Positions 26,201 to 38,792 of a stretch of DNA of 52,607 nt are shown here, piece after piece. The notes beneath the pieces were generated by a model. The model was not told where the DNA came from. It saw nothing but the letters and a program-made list of their open reading frames with translations, and made no database searches. Numbering within the stretch: position 1 is the stretch's first letter; each line of letters begins with the position of its first letter. The position numbers were made by a program, and so were the translations under genes. This DNA is from Apostichopus parvimensis. Lineage: Eukaryota > Echinodermata > Holothuroidea > Aspidochirotida > Stichopodidae. Where the stretch lies: assembly GCA_000934455.1 (NCBI GenBank), contig KN889397.1:1-52607 (forward strand), read 5' to 3'.

Positions 26201-29200
26201 AATTTACAAAAGTTTATCTCACACATACTTAAAGCAGTTGTCCTTGATTTTTACATGGTAAATGATATCTTTCACAGTGCAATTTCACTTTAATAGCAAA
26301 TATAATTGATAATTGTAGAAGTTATTCCTTATGAACTTATGGTTAATACCTCAAGAACTTTTGTTTCATTTTCAAGTCAATTATCAACTTCAATCGTACT
26401 GCACTTTCATAATGATGTTTGGTATAGTTTTTGCATTTATAAACTGTATGTTAATTATTCCATGTATTGTTGTCAAGCTATAATAAAAATCTCCAGATGG
26501 TTGGATCACTTGGTTGAAGAAATCATTTCTTGATTATTTGTGACAAAGCTATGCATATATCAGTCTAGTAAACACACTGTGGATCGTGTAGGAAGAGATT
26601 TAGCAGTGTAGGATAAATTGGTGCATTTACTAGTTTGTATGAAGTTTGCTGTTGTCAAAACAAAATTAGTCAAAAGCCTTGTGATGAGTCAGACTTGTGA
26701 TCTTAGTCTTAAGCTGTATGGCATTGTTAACCCTGTTGTAATCTCATTTTGTAGTCTTTGTTAAGTGATTAGAGGGAACAAGGGTTAAAAAAAAATTATT
26801 AATTTCAGAAAATCAATCTTTGATATATTTCTTGCTTCATTTTAAAGGCATTGAAGACTCGCTCCAAACCGCGTGCTGCACTCTGAAAAAGTTAACTTTC
26901 CGTTGCTTGCAACTGATAATTTTTTTCTCCTGTCGCTACAAAATGCAGACAGTAATAAAACGTGATATCTTGTTATCTTAAGCTGGACCTGAGATGTCCA
27001 TCGCTGTATCGTTTGTGCACTGTGCTGTGGGTATTGACCGCAGCTATATGTACTGACTGTACACTAGTGTCTAATTACCGACGGTATACGCAAGCTGTGT
27101 GTGTATTTTCTGGGATCGATGGTGGTGTCTAACACTTCTGTTACACCTCATTCGAGCCTAAGTCAGATTACCTTTAATGATGTTTCCCATCTAAGCCTCT
27201 CAATTTTTCCCAAAAATGAGATTTGGATGGTTCTCTTCCTCCAGGTAGCAGAGAAGATTTAGATCGTCTAAACAGCGACTCTGACAGCGAAGAGAGCATC
27301 CTCCTGAAGTTGGGAAGTCCATACAATGCAGACCTAGTTCTGCAGAATCGTAGCAGCAGTGAGGGGACGAAGAGTAAACCTTTCCTCTGTCCGGTACCAG
27401 GGTGTAAGAAGCGGTACAAGAACATCAATGGCATGAAATATCACTCCAGAAATGGACATCGAAAAGAAAAGGACAAATCAGAGACAAAGGTCTGAACGAT
27501 TTATTTTCTCTTTGAAATAAAAAAAAAAAGCAGTGTCTTGTCAAACGTTACACTGACAGCCCAAGAAATACAAACTGTGGTTTAATACAAATTTGGTTCA
27601 AATTCACCACTCTCACATTCCATGATAAAATTTAGTCGAACAGTGAAAGAAAATAGCGAATTTAATATCACTTAATTCTAGCGTGTGTAATAGTCTGTGA
27701 CATGAAACTGGATCCACACTTTAAAATATTCTCCCTCCATTTTCCAGTTTGTTAACCTTCATTTCAATGAGCTATGACAGTAGATATCAGCCTAAAGGCC
27801 TTGCTTGACTTTGACCTTTGACCCTGTAGTCTCTCGTGTATGTCTACTATGACAGCATACTCTTGTTGATATTGCCATAGACTAACAAAGAGGTAATCAT
27901 ATTTAAGGCAATCGCCTGTAAAACATATAATGATGTCAGAACTCTAGTTCAGGACTAGTAACTTTGATGTTAGTCCTATATCCTTTTTAAACTCCAGTAG
28001 CTCTCATAAACAAGTGTCACGTTAGCTTTGTAGAGATTGCAGGTCATCGCAAGATTCAACCCAATAACCTTGTCCTTGACAAAATCGTAATGCTGTGTAA
28101 ACTTGTGTAACTTGAGAGCACAATGAAAGCTCTGTGTGTCATATTATCTGCTGCTGCACTTTCCGTCTACAGTCTGCTCAAAACAAGACACAGAAAGTCA
28201 GAAATTATACGGAGATTTAATTAAGAAAGATGGTTGTTGTTTAAGGTCTAAGGACACCTATGAACAACATTGTCCTGATCACTCTAATAGGCATTAGAAT
28301 TTATGAGAATAGCTGTAACTCCCATCAAAATACGACAAAGATTGACCAAAGGTTGACAAGTCTTAATTCTAGTTTTATTCTAGTTGTTTTTATTTGTGAG
28401 TAAACATTAATCTAATTATCCACATTGATAATGTACAGGGAATGACTGCCTAATTGTCTGTTATGTAATCCCATTGTTTTAACAACCTTCGTTTCAAGGA
28501 CACTGAACACAGGCGTGTGGCCTAAGGACATTTTTTGAAATATTTTGTTTTCTTCTTTGAAAAGAGGAACATCACACGTGACATTATTCAACTTATATAC
28601 GTGGACTTGTTATAGGGGTTAACTTATGAAGGGCTGAAATAAGACATTTTGATGAGCGCCACAATCCAAGTCATAGTTTGCACACATTCAAATGAGTTTC
28701 CCAGATTTATCAAACCTTCAAATGTGTATATATTGAACTCAAAATACCTTTTTGAAGCATTTCAGCAGATTTTGAATGAGATTATCACACACAACAAATG
28801 TACTGAATATAGGGCAACTTGGCTAGGTGTCCATAGTACTTAGCTTTTAGTTATACATAAAGGTGATGGTAATAGTCAAATCCCCTGAATACCCATTTTC
28901 GATTTCAGTCTTTCCCCCAGTTACAGCCTCATTATGTATTAAACATAAAAACCCATCTGTAATATGCCCTTGTTTATATGTCAAATGTCATTGAAATATT
29001 CTGTTTACATTGCTTCATGTGTATAGTAAGACTGAAGAACTGTTTGTTTTGATTTATACTGCAAGGTTCCACATCAATATTTAATACTTACTGTATATCA
29101 CTGAAATTTAACTTTAAATTTAAAATTAAACAAACTCAGGTCTCACTGAAATTTAAACAAACTCTGGTCTGTGATGTCCTCTCCCATCCCCAATTCTTAT

Positions 29201-30216
29201 TAGTCATCATTGAAACTGTTTCATCACCTGCAGCTGCTCAAGTACTTGTAAAAGTATTCTTTGTCTGATTTTAGACTTCCTCAAGGCATTTGCACGAGTG
29301 CATTTGAATAACATGATAAGAATTCAACAATATTTAGGAGTTTGTGAAATAAAGAGTTTCCAGTGTTGTATTGTTGACAGAGACAACGCTGGCTACAAAT
29401 AAGTTGTGGCATTTCTACGACACTGCGCTATCATGCATGCAATTAGAAGTACCCATGGACATTCCATTGCATAAGTGTCCAGACCTCAGCATGTGGTTTA
29501 GGTGTGGTGATTCTATCCATGCAGTAGGTGTAAAAAAAGATTTTTTAGGGGAAAAAAAATTCACCCTAAGTATATTTTGATGCTCCAAGTGAAGGAGACA
29601 GTGTAAACATCAGATTGTTATTGCATTCTGACATGTTATGTCCAGAAGTGTTGCCTTACTGTTTTTGCAGATTAAGAAAACCTACAAATGTGACTGTGGG
29701 AAGAGCTACAGATCGGCCCAGGGTCTTCGCCAGCACGTGATAGCACAGCATCCTCCAACATCCCTGGGCTCATCTCCGTCTCCATCACCGAAACAAACAA
29801 TAGCTTCACCCGCACCGACAGCGACTACTACCATCACGCCATCAATATTTGCCACTGGTCATGTGGGATTATCTCTTGCCAATGGCAGCATCCTCTTAGA
29901 ACCATGCACCACCACTCTGGGGAATGCAGGCATAGTGGTGGAACCAGGCACCCCTGTTACACCTACTTCTCAGAGCGCACGCTTGGTCACACCAAGCACG
30001 CCACCGACCGGATTCACTATCGTGACCTTGCCATCCGCTGCTTCTCTCGGTAAGGTCAGCAGCCTGGTCAGTTCACCACGGCAACCACAGAGTGCCGATT
30101 GCACAATCCGGAAAGCACAAACTGCAATTAAGCTGGAGAGCTTGCCACTTATCGAAAAAACTACCACAAACATCTCGGCAAAGGTGCAGCAGGTAAAGAC
30201 CGAAGGAGAGAGTTAG
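22904..30216 (+). CDS. JAZF1: JAZF1-like zinc finger protein with long C-terminal extension
   Basis: Exons 22904-23003, 24785-24857, 25931-26019, 27245-27489 and 29671-30216 join with phases 1, 2, 1, 0 into 350 residues. Finger 1 (C9, C14, H27, H32) starts MAFFTTNNCKF and continues as LEKQEGQQPSALALSYVMRFVTDAA, as in JAZF1. Finger 2 (C136, C141, H154, H159) is PFLCPVPGCKKRYKNINGMK; finger 3 (C176, C178, H191, H196) is CDCGKSYRSAQGLRQHV. JAZF1 is a nuclear co-regulator that binds NR2C2 (TR4) and is a NuA4/TIP60 component (known). Human JAZF1 ends shortly after finger 3 (243 residues); here about 150 further Ser/Thr/Pro-rich residues follow, with two SUMO-type sites (IKLE at 322-325, VKTE at 344-347). 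The donor after exon 4 is an unusual GTCTGA. A MITE ends 67 bases before exon 4. Confidence 0.94.
23267..23296. repeat. (TA)n microsatellite
   Basis: Fifteen uninterrupted TA dinucleotides in the first coding-side intron of JAZF1. Confidence 0.95.
23888..23900 (+). promoter_or_regulatory. DR1-like site in JAZF1 intron
   Basis: AGGTCAAAGGTCG, one mismatch from a perfect DR1. It lies outside the recognisable repeat array, so it is less easily dismissed as repeat content. Confidence 0.3.
24140..24660. repeat. Diverged tandem array related to the 375-800 repeat
   Basis: The landmark GAAAACCTTGTGAACATGATA recurs at about 24277, 24420 and 24562 in drifting form, each preceded by GGTCA-rich segments (AAAGGTCATTTTAGGTCA, AGGTCAAAGGTCACTTGAG). 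The unit is about 142 bases. It shares layout and words with the array in MRPL45. Perfect DR1 motifs occur inside it. Confidence 0.7.
24383..24395 (+). promoter_or_regulatory. Perfect DR1 motif in JAZF1 intron
   Basis: AGGTCAAAGGTCA inside the tandem array; a variant AGTTCAAAGGTCA lies at 24237-24249. Receptors of the NR2 and RXR type bind this motif; occupancy cannot be judged from sequence. Confidence 0.35.
26842..27177 (-). mobile_element. TTAA-flanked MITE, copy 4 (internally deleted)
   Basis: The left end TTAAAGGCATTGAAGACTCG is intact. Near the right end about 40 bases present in other copies, including GACGTTTCTTTGTGCACGAG, are missing, and the element closes with CCTTTAA. It lies 67 bases upstream of JAZF1 exon 4. 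Confidence 0.82.
27812..27824 (-). promoter_or_regulatory. DR1 motif on the minus strand in JAZF1 intron
   Basis: The plus strand reads TGACCTTTGACCC, that is GGGTCAAAGGTCA on the minus strand, a good DR1. It is not inside a recognised repeat. Confidence 0.35.
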
Positions 30217-30536
30217 AAACTGTGCAATGAAATATTGGAGGGAGAAATGTATATATATAAATCCTGTAGTGTTAATTTATGGACTGTACATAGTGTAAGA
30301 TATATGTATGTATCTAGTTTTCAGTTAGCAATATAGGGAGACAGCAGACATTGTATATGTAACTTGCTATTTAAATGTCCCCGTCATAGTTATGGTAGAG
30401 TCAAGTGTTAAATTATACCTCATTTGTCACTCAACTATGGTTATTCAAAGCTGCGGTTTCAAATGATCGATAAAAACGTTGACAACTCAAGTTTATGTGA
30501 AATGTTAGTATTACATGAGTCTGCTGCTGTTGGTAG

Positions 30537-30542
30537 AATAAA
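30537..30542 (+). terminator. Candidate polyadenylation signal of JAZF1 (proximal)
   Basis: AATAAA about 320 bases after the stop codon. A second candidate lies at 31171-31176. Which is used cannot be told from the sequence. Confidence 0.4.
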
Positions 30543-31170
30543 ACAAGAGGAGTCTTGTTTTTTTGGTCATTTTTTAGTTTATATAAACAAACGAAAAGAT
30601 AAAGGTTTTATTTTCTTTCTTTCTTTTTATTTCCTTTCAAATCTACTGCTTTAAAATAATTTTATTTTACAGTTAAATATGTTCTGTTATACTTTTACCA
30701 TTTTGCTATTTATTGTAGGTTTGTGCCAGTCTTGTCGCTACTTTTTCATTTTGAAAAGCAATATGAATGCTTATTATGTCACATAAAGTATAGCATGGAA
30801 GCAGTTTGTGTGGATATTTACAAAGCTAGCCAGTATTTATAGCAAAAACAGTCTGTGATTGTTACTGACTCCACCCCCACCCCCCTCCCTTTACGTGTGA
30901 TCGGATGGAAATAATTCCCCATAAAGGTGTAAAAGTGAACATCATTTCTATTTTCTCATTTAAGTTATCAGAGTTTGAGTTTATGTCATTCTAAAGTGAA
31001 AATATATTTTGTAAAAATGTAGGTTATCGATTTTGTGCTTCACTCGACTGTTATGGATTCATTGCTATAACTAATGTTGTTATATTATCCACAGTTCATT
31101 CTATGATCTTCAGTTTATCCAGTCACTGATCTTTATTCAGTTGAATAATATCTTTTACCGTGTTACATCT

Positions 31171-31176
31171 AATAAA
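31171..31176 (+). terminator. Candidate polyadenylation signal of JAZF1 (distal)
   Basis: AATAAA about 950 bases after the stop codon, in AT-rich sequence. Confidence 0.3.
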
Positions 31177-34100
31177 CATTTCTTTCCTGATATCTTAAGG
31201 AATACAATCAATATTTCTTCTCTATAATGAAAAAAAAATTGTATTTGGTTCTGCACTTTACACATACTTGCCTGCATAAAAGTGGATCTCTGAAAATAGG
31301 TTTAATGATATGTGAGATATATATTTGGTGAAAGCTTACCCATCGGCTAGCTAGAAATTTATGTTTTAAAACTATTGTTAGATTTAAATTGTGTTATTAC
31401 TCAGTAGCCATATAGTAAAATGGTCAGGTAAAAGTTTTAAGCAAGTAAAAGGCACTTTAATGATGGTCGGTGTGCTGAACTAGGTAGGTCAGCCACTTTA
31501 ACTGATGAGCCCCTGCATTTTCTAGGATAATTTCTCAAAAACTAACAAGTGGTACAGAAATATAACCCAGTACTTTTAAAAATAAAAATTGCTTTGACTT
31601 TACAAGCATCTATAAAAATTTGATATATCACTGATCTCTTTGTCTTTTTGAATAATTTGATAGTTTCACTTTGGTAGGTCATGTGCTTAACCCAAATAAC
31701 ATCTTTCTACTTATCAAATCTGATAATTTCACCTTTTTACTGTATTATGACCTCAAATTTTGGTCAAAATATGAGTTTCATGAAGGTACAGGGTAAATGT
31801 TTTAAATTGGACTGCAAAGCACTTAATGTGTTCATCATACAAAGTTATGATTATTCATATCGATGAGTTAGGCCGAATCACAGTTTCATCGAAACTTTGT
31901 CTTTATTAGAGGCTTCTCTTTATGAAAGCAGCCGAGTGCGTTTATTTAACTAGTAACTTACATATTTATATCTTCATTTATGTTCTTCGTGTAAAAAGAA
32001 ATACTTCTCTTTGTATTCTTGTCATATTCAGAAAACAAAAGTATGCAAATTAGTAGTGGGAATTAACATCAACAAAATGTAGAAACTGCAAATCATCTTT
32101 TGTAGATTACGTTAAGGTAAGCAAACCTACTTGCAACTGGCACTAGTAAAAATGTTAATTAGTTCTGAGCAGTAGTAACGAAGTATCCGTTCTATTAGAC
32201 ATTATACATAATTGCTATAAATGTGTAGTTATGGATTAACAGCGGGGAATCTTAAACACAGATGCCTGCCAAATATTGATAACAATCCACTTAGATAGGA
32301 TAGACAGATTGTACTTGCGAGGGCTAAGCAGTTCTCTATGATCTGCAGTGTCCTTTGATGTCTTCTCCTGTCGCCTTTGTGATTTTTCCTTCTTTTTTTT
32401 TTTTTTTTTTAGCAGGCTTTAGTTGGTAAGCTCCTGGTTGCAATTTGTGTTTTATGAAAGCTCTCCAAACTATGAGGCGCGACTCAAAAAGTGAGTCACA
32501 TTTTTTTTTTCTGTGAGCCACTTCAGAAATTCACCTCCTTTTTTCAATACCCTGTTGCAGACAACAAATTTCTTTTAAATGCATGATCCAAAACATGCTA
32601 GAGATCTGTTAAAATTACTGTCATAATATCTGGATGTTTTTATCTTAAGGGGCTTTGAAAAAAAGAGCAACCATCCTTCAAAATGTCCTTTGAAAATACA
32701 CTGTACTCTTTAATTTGAATGGTAAGATCATTGTGAGATGCTGCAGGGTAAGAGACACTAATAACTGCTCAAATATTTTGAGTTTATGGAAGGGTGAGTG
32801 TTGGACAGTCCAGCTGTGGACTCTGGTGACACTGTGACATACAACATACATACAAAAGATTAACTAGGTTAATTATCAAAACAATAATACATTATACTAA
32901 GTAGGTGGAGTCTATAAGTATGTTTTGTTACTTATCTCAGTAGCGATAACAAATTATGAATCTTTGTGTGTTGAGGACAGGAAAGGAGAAAAAAACTGCA
33001 TTGTTGTTTAGGTCACATGATAAAAGTGAAGAACTCCAAAATTGAACCACCTTTGTGATTGCTTATGGTAGAAAGCCATTTATGTATTGTCATGTTGTGA
33101 AATCAACCTACCCAGCTTTGTGAAAGGAATGTGTGCATAACCAGTGCTACACATATTGATAATTCAAAGTTTCGAATTACAAAAGTTGGTTGATCAAAAC
33201 ATGTTCCCGGCCGCAGTATTTAAAACAGGATCTTAATAGCAAGCACTGGGATGTCCCCCCTCTTACATATAATCTTCATTACAGAAAGCAATAAATGAAA
33301 CTGCAATAAATGTAGGCTCTTCAAATGAATTAATCAAAGGTTTGAACATGTACTGATCTATGGTACTGTACCCACTCAGTAAGTTTATGTCTGAGTAATC
33401 CCATTTAACTTGACATCATCAAAATGCAACCACGAAGCAGCAAATACCCCGAATGCGTTTTCTCCACAAATCTGTTCAATATTTTCATAAGGTGTAGGTA
33501 TCTGTTTTTTTTATTTTCTACATAATTAAATGATTGAGTATAGTATTTTTCACGATGTATTATTTCCATGTCCATTCCGTGGTGTAAAAAGCCTCCAGCA
33601 GAAGGTATGCATGCATTCAACTGTAACTACTGACCTAGGTCATAAGCAAAATAATGTAACAACTGTTTGTCTCAGAATGTCAAAGTAGATGATTGTCAGG
33701 AGTGTGTGAGTTTGGAAGTACTTAAAAATTCATCTAGGATTAACCCAACCACACGACATTGTGTTAGGTGACATGTATGCATTCTGTACAAAATGCAAGG
33801 TATGGATACTACTGTAGATGGCAATGATGTATATTGACAACATCTTTCTATCTCTTGCCACAGGTCATTAATGTTTAAAATAGTAGGTATGAGAATTTAT
33901 ATCCTGTCTCGCGCAATATTTGTCAAACAGTCATAGGTTAAGGTTAATACATCAAGCGTGTGTATAGAGTATAGAATATGTATGAAGAACATGTTTGCCA
34001 CTAAACATTGCTCGCATTATTCTACAGTATAGCTGTCTGCCTTGTGGATGGCTGGATGGTGTCATGCTTGTGACAGGCCTTTGGTATTAAAGATCATTGC

Positions 34101-34551
34101 ACCTAGAATGTGAAAAATTACTAATCATGAAAGTGACATGTTGGTATTGCTCTAGTAGCAGGCAGGGGGGTTGGGGGGGGGGATGATTAAGCTAATAGAG
34201 GCATTGTCTCAGGAAAAACTTCAAAATTGTTTATATCATGCCCATTGATTAACGACTGAAATTACTATTTTCAAATCATTTTTATTTCGTAACTATCAAA
34301 CATAAAGACGATTTTCTGTTGGAGAGGAACTTGTGGTATTTATTTCATTACTTTTTAGTGAAAACAGGCTAACATTTATGTATATTGGCAAAGTGATTCG
34401 TTGGGAAAAGTGAGCTTGTATATCAGCAAGGAGTAAACTTTTTCTGTTAAATATATAATTTTGATTTTATTTGATGATATTGCTGTATATGTAACAGCAC
34501 TACTCTTAGTAACATCACCAAATTTACTCTTTTTCCTCATCATGACAAGTT

Positions 34552-34801
34552 CAACCTGGTTAGCCCTCGCCTCGATTTTACTCTGAAAAAAATGTGAGTT
34601 TTCTGGATATCACATGATCTAGGTAACCAAAGCTGTCTTCCTTGTCTTACTCTTCAAGCTCTTTTGTGATAGTTTATTCCTGCTGCAGCTGCTTCATTAG
34701 CTAAGATAAGGAAGATAGCTTTGGTTTCTTCGTAGATCATGTGATGCCCAGAAATCACCTTTTTTTTTTGGATATAAACCAAGCGAGGGCTAACCAGGTT
34801 G
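34552..34801. mobile_element. MITE-like element with long imperfect inverted repeats
   Basis: The left arm starts CAACCTGGTTAGCCCTCGC and the right arm ends GCGAGGGCTAACCAGGTTG. The arms stay similar for about 90 bases (shared words TCACATGATCTA and AACCAAAGCT), leaving a short central loop, so the single strand could fold into a long hairpin. No convincing target duplication is seen, so the superfamily is open. Confidence 0.7.
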
Positions 34802-35439
34802 CACTCGTAATGATTAGGCATGCACTGGTGAAAAGATCAGAAATGGAAGGAAGTTGTTTGTTTTTGATCAAATGTAATTTTGTTTCCATACCCATTATAG
34901 GGTTAGAAAGTTGAAATACTGCCAGAGTTAGTGTGAAGTGTTTGCGCATTGGTTTGACACTGCCATAGGATATCTTTGTCTGTTTCCGAAAGGAATAAAC
35001 TGAGACGTCAACAAATGGTTAAGGTAACGAAATGAATTTAGCTAGAACCGAAACTGCTAAAACTTGGTAAGGTCTTTATATTACATTCACTGCTCCCTTG
35101 AGCTTCAGAATGATGAAATTACGGCACTAAAAACAGAGGCTTAAAAGACTAGAACAAAGTCCATCACATTAATTGTTAGTGGGACACAATTTTGTGCATA
35201 TCGGATTAAACCATTAGTAGCATTAGTTTAGCGCTTAGTTTTTGGAGATATCCATCTTTGTGTGATACATGAACATTACATGACTTGTTCAGGGTGACAA
35301 AGTTTCTAACTTATGCAAACTACAGCCTGTATGTGTCTGTACAGCAAGAAGCAACATATTACCTTAATACCTTCAATATACAAGAATTCACTGCAAAGAA
35401 TGAAGCACTTGCAGAAAATGGCAAGGAAATGTCTTATCT

Positions 35440-35542
35440 CTGTGTGTGTCACAGGTGTCAAGGCACTGTAGCAATTTACAGCATATCTAGACTGTGTGTA
35501 TCACAGGTGTCAGAACTCTGTACTAATTACAGCATATATGGA
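35440..35542. repeat. Two-unit tandem repeat, about 52 bases each
   Basis: CTGTGTGTGTCACAGGTGTC and CTGTGTGTATCACAGGTGTC open the two units; both end with TTACAGCATAT. It is diverged. Confidence 0.6.
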
Positions 35543-37723
35543 AAGTTTCACTGTGACTACATATATAGCTTCAGTTTAGCATCACTAAGCATTGTGTTCA
35601 AAACTGCTGAAGAAATGCTATAACTGTATATGTGTGTCAAGTGTTTGAAAGGTATGACCTTTCTAACGTATCTTGCAAGCTGTACATCTCTGTCACCAAA
35701 GCATCACTTTAGGTTTACTAAATAACTCAATTCAATGAACTTCCAATATTTAAAAACAGATGTGAAGAAAATGAAAAAAAGAAGAAAATGAAAGGTCAAT
35801 GAATTTTTGGTAGAAAACAAGTTTTTTCAGCCTTTTTGAGACCATACAAGAGATCCAACTTTTGTTTCTTTGATTAGATCCATCAATGTTTGTTTATTTT
35901 CAAGTAGAGAGAAAAGTAATTTGTGATCGTTTGACAAACGTTGTCAGTCATACCAAGAGGTATACATGAATACTTTCTCAGTCTCTTACACAGTGTAGTC
36001 TATATTTCCCAATAACTTTGCTAGAGACATGCTAATTGGAAAACTGTGACCTGAATAGGCTGCCAGGTATTGCAACATGCACTTATTTTGTTATTTTTTC
36101 AAGTATGGTGCCCAGTAAGGAGTGAGTATCTTTTTTTCAGTGTGCATGGCTACAAGGTTACAACGTAACTACTGATGGACCAGTCAAGTATCTTATCAAA
36201 CTGTTTCACTCACTCATTTGTTTGTAGTTTATTTTCTAATTTGCTTAAACTATTTCTTCTGCTTTTTTCGTCTTTCTTGTTTTATTGTTTTTTTTGTGTG
36301 TGTGTTTTATTTGTTCCTGGATCAGTGCAATGAGTTTGGGCCTGAGGGTGCTATTTGTAAGTCCAACTTTTAAGTTTGTGCGAGAAGAAGAATACCAACA
36401 GATATTAAAAAATAACAAAGTAAATGACACAATCATATTGTTCTTTTTGTGTTTTGATATTTATGATTCATAAAAGTAATGTAAAGGAGTCAGGACTGCC
36501 TTTAACCTTAATTAATCATTATCACCTTAGAAACGAGAGCTGTTGCAGTCATGAAGTATTATGATTTGAAGCAAACTTCTTAACAAGGTACTCCCCTGCT
36601 CTCTCTCTTCCCATGAACATTGATTGTAACAGTGAGTACTGACAAATTGTGTTCCTATGAACTACACATAAACATCATCTAACATTCAAGGGTGCAGAAG
36701 AATATTCAGCTATTAAGACTGATCTTTTAAGTGGTGAGGAATTCCAATCAAAGAAAGATAAAAATGCGGTTTCTCCACACTTGGTTCTATAAATGTGATA
36801 GTATCACACAAGTGATGAGCAATTGCTAGTATCCTCTCATGAGACAAAGCTGTCCTTTATCTGTCTTCTCTCCCTCATCAAAACTGCCTGGCATTGTCAT
36901 TTCTCTGTGAATATGAGGGATGAACACATCAAACCAGAGGCATGGAGAGTTAGATCGGGCCCTGCGAGCAATTGTGTCACAATTGTGTCTTCATACTTTT
37001 CATATATCACATTTTCCTGACCCTCCATATTTTCCTGGGCCCTCGAACTGACCAAGGACTGTACCCCTTGAACCAACCCCCCCCCCCCAGTTACTCCCTA
37101 ATTAGGCCTTTGTCAGATAATGTGTCTTTCAGGTACCATAACTAGTTGAATAAAGAAACAGGATTAAGAAGTTACCCAATAAGAGGGGGGAGGGGGTGGT
37201 GGCAGAAGAGACTTCCTATAATACCAGACACACAATAGTATGTAATAGAGAAATTCAGTTCTTTTTTTTATTGACACTTCAGGGACAAATCCGCAGTACG
37301 GTTAGACTGTTTATATGATCGTAATAGTCTAGATGGAGTCTGGACACTAACATAAACGGTGAGTGATGGCAGGCTCTAGGATTGACAGCTTGAAGGTAAG
37401 TTTAAAGCTAATATTTAACAGCCCAGTCAGAGGAAGACATCTTTTAAACAAAGCTGGAAGAACGACCAAAAGCCCTTACGTTAGTTTACGATCTTTACTG
37501 TAATATAAACATGTGTTTTTGCAGCTCTTTCCCGTAGAGAATTTTATTGGCAATAAAACTCACTGGAATTGCTTATATTCTATTATTCAATATCCTCTCA
37601 CTTCCAAGACCCAAGAGATTTCTCTTTCAGTTGTTTCAAGTCCATCCAACGCATTGATAAACATCTTCAAGCTTCTATTATAATTCATATTCCATCACAG
37701 GAGAGGTTTCCATGGTAACATCC

Positions 37724-38742
37724 TCATAATGTGTTGATGGCTCCCATTAGATTGACTGGTCTATTCTTATATTTTTTAGAGATTTCTTTTTCTATCTGAA
37801 AAAAAGACAAATGGCAAAGAAAAGAAAAAAGATATGAAAATGTTTGTAAAAACTGGAAAATAAAGGTTGCAATTCTGATGCCTATAATCAGTGAGATTTA
37901 CCGACGTTATCTTAAATTGCATAAATTATAGAAGATGAAGAAGGGGCGTTAGATCTTACATTCCTGTGATGAGAGATGACGTAAAACTCCTGATATAGTT
38001 GTGATAAGCCGTGTCAATATGAATAGTAACAAACACTTGATTTCATGCCTGGTTACATAACTTAGTAACACATGGCATTATTTTAGGGACATTACTATTT
38101 TCGTTGCTCTCAGTTATCTACCAGTGAAATCACCTTGCTCGCACTTAGATTCATTGACGAACATTTTCAAGTATTCATCAGTGTTTTGGTTCCTGTGTCG
38201 TTTAGCTTTGGGGAGGCAGCTTTGATACCTATAGCCCTCCCTCACTGCCAAACTAAGGTCGCCATTTTATTTTTAGGAGGATTACATCCAACTAGCAGGA
38301 AAACTACAGTTAGGTTGAGGTTTGTTTGGTGTGACGACCTAGTCCTCTTCATTCCTAATTTTCCATACCTTACATACCAATAGGCCTGTCAGACAATTCA
38401 TTGCCCCCATGGTGGGGTTCCCAATGGAACTGCAAAGCATTGAGATCTTGAAGATAGCCAGACAGTATAAATTTGATGCTTTGTGTCATATACAGTATCA
38501 TTCAGATGAAGAAAGGGTGAAGGATCCCAGGTCTCTTGAACTCTTGAACTGGGGCCCTTGAAGACCCCAGCTACGCCATTGCATGTCATGAGCGTTCACG
38601 ATGGAAGCATCAAGTTGCCTCGAATACCGCAAGTGAATACAAACCACTACTGACCTGTTTCTGTAATTCTCTCGTATGTTTGATTATTCTCTGCTCCTTG
38701 GGTTTGAGTTGTTTGGCCTCCTCCATGGACGCTTTCCTCTTT
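37724..38742 (-). pseudogene. Second copy of the last two CDK5RAP3 exons (truncated)
   Basis: A complete terminal exon (37724-37795: 23 codons ending RPVNLMGAINTL, then TGA) and the 3' part of the penultimate exon (38655-38742, cut by the N gap) repeat those at 40054-40125 and 41534-41705. The proteins are identical over the shared part; the first terminal codon is ATA here and ATC there. It is probably the alternative allele rather than a pseudogene. Either copy could be the true 3' end. Confidence 0.75.
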
Positions 38743-38792
38743 NNNNNNNNNNNNNNNNNNNNNNNNNNNNNNNNNNNNNNNNNNNNNNNNNN
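38743..38792. other. 50-base N gap
   Basis: A fixed-size run of N marking an assembly join; it coincides with the boundary of the duplicated CDK5RAP3 3' region. Confidence 0.99.

Larger units (their letters stand above)
31200..36561. other. Intergenic region between convergent JAZF1 and CDK5RAP3; no gene recognised
   Basis: It holds the inverted-repeat element at 34552-34801, a two-unit repeat at 35440-35542, T-rich tracts near 32390 and G/C tracts near 34165. A 112-codon open frame at 35285-35623 contains that two-unit repeat and matches no family I know. Confidence 0.5.

Noticed and set aside
35285-35623. 112-codon open frame in the JAZF1-CDK5RAP3 interval
   Set aside because: It runs through a two-unit tandem repeat, has no recognisable domain, and shows no splice-site or codon pattern like that of the real exons.
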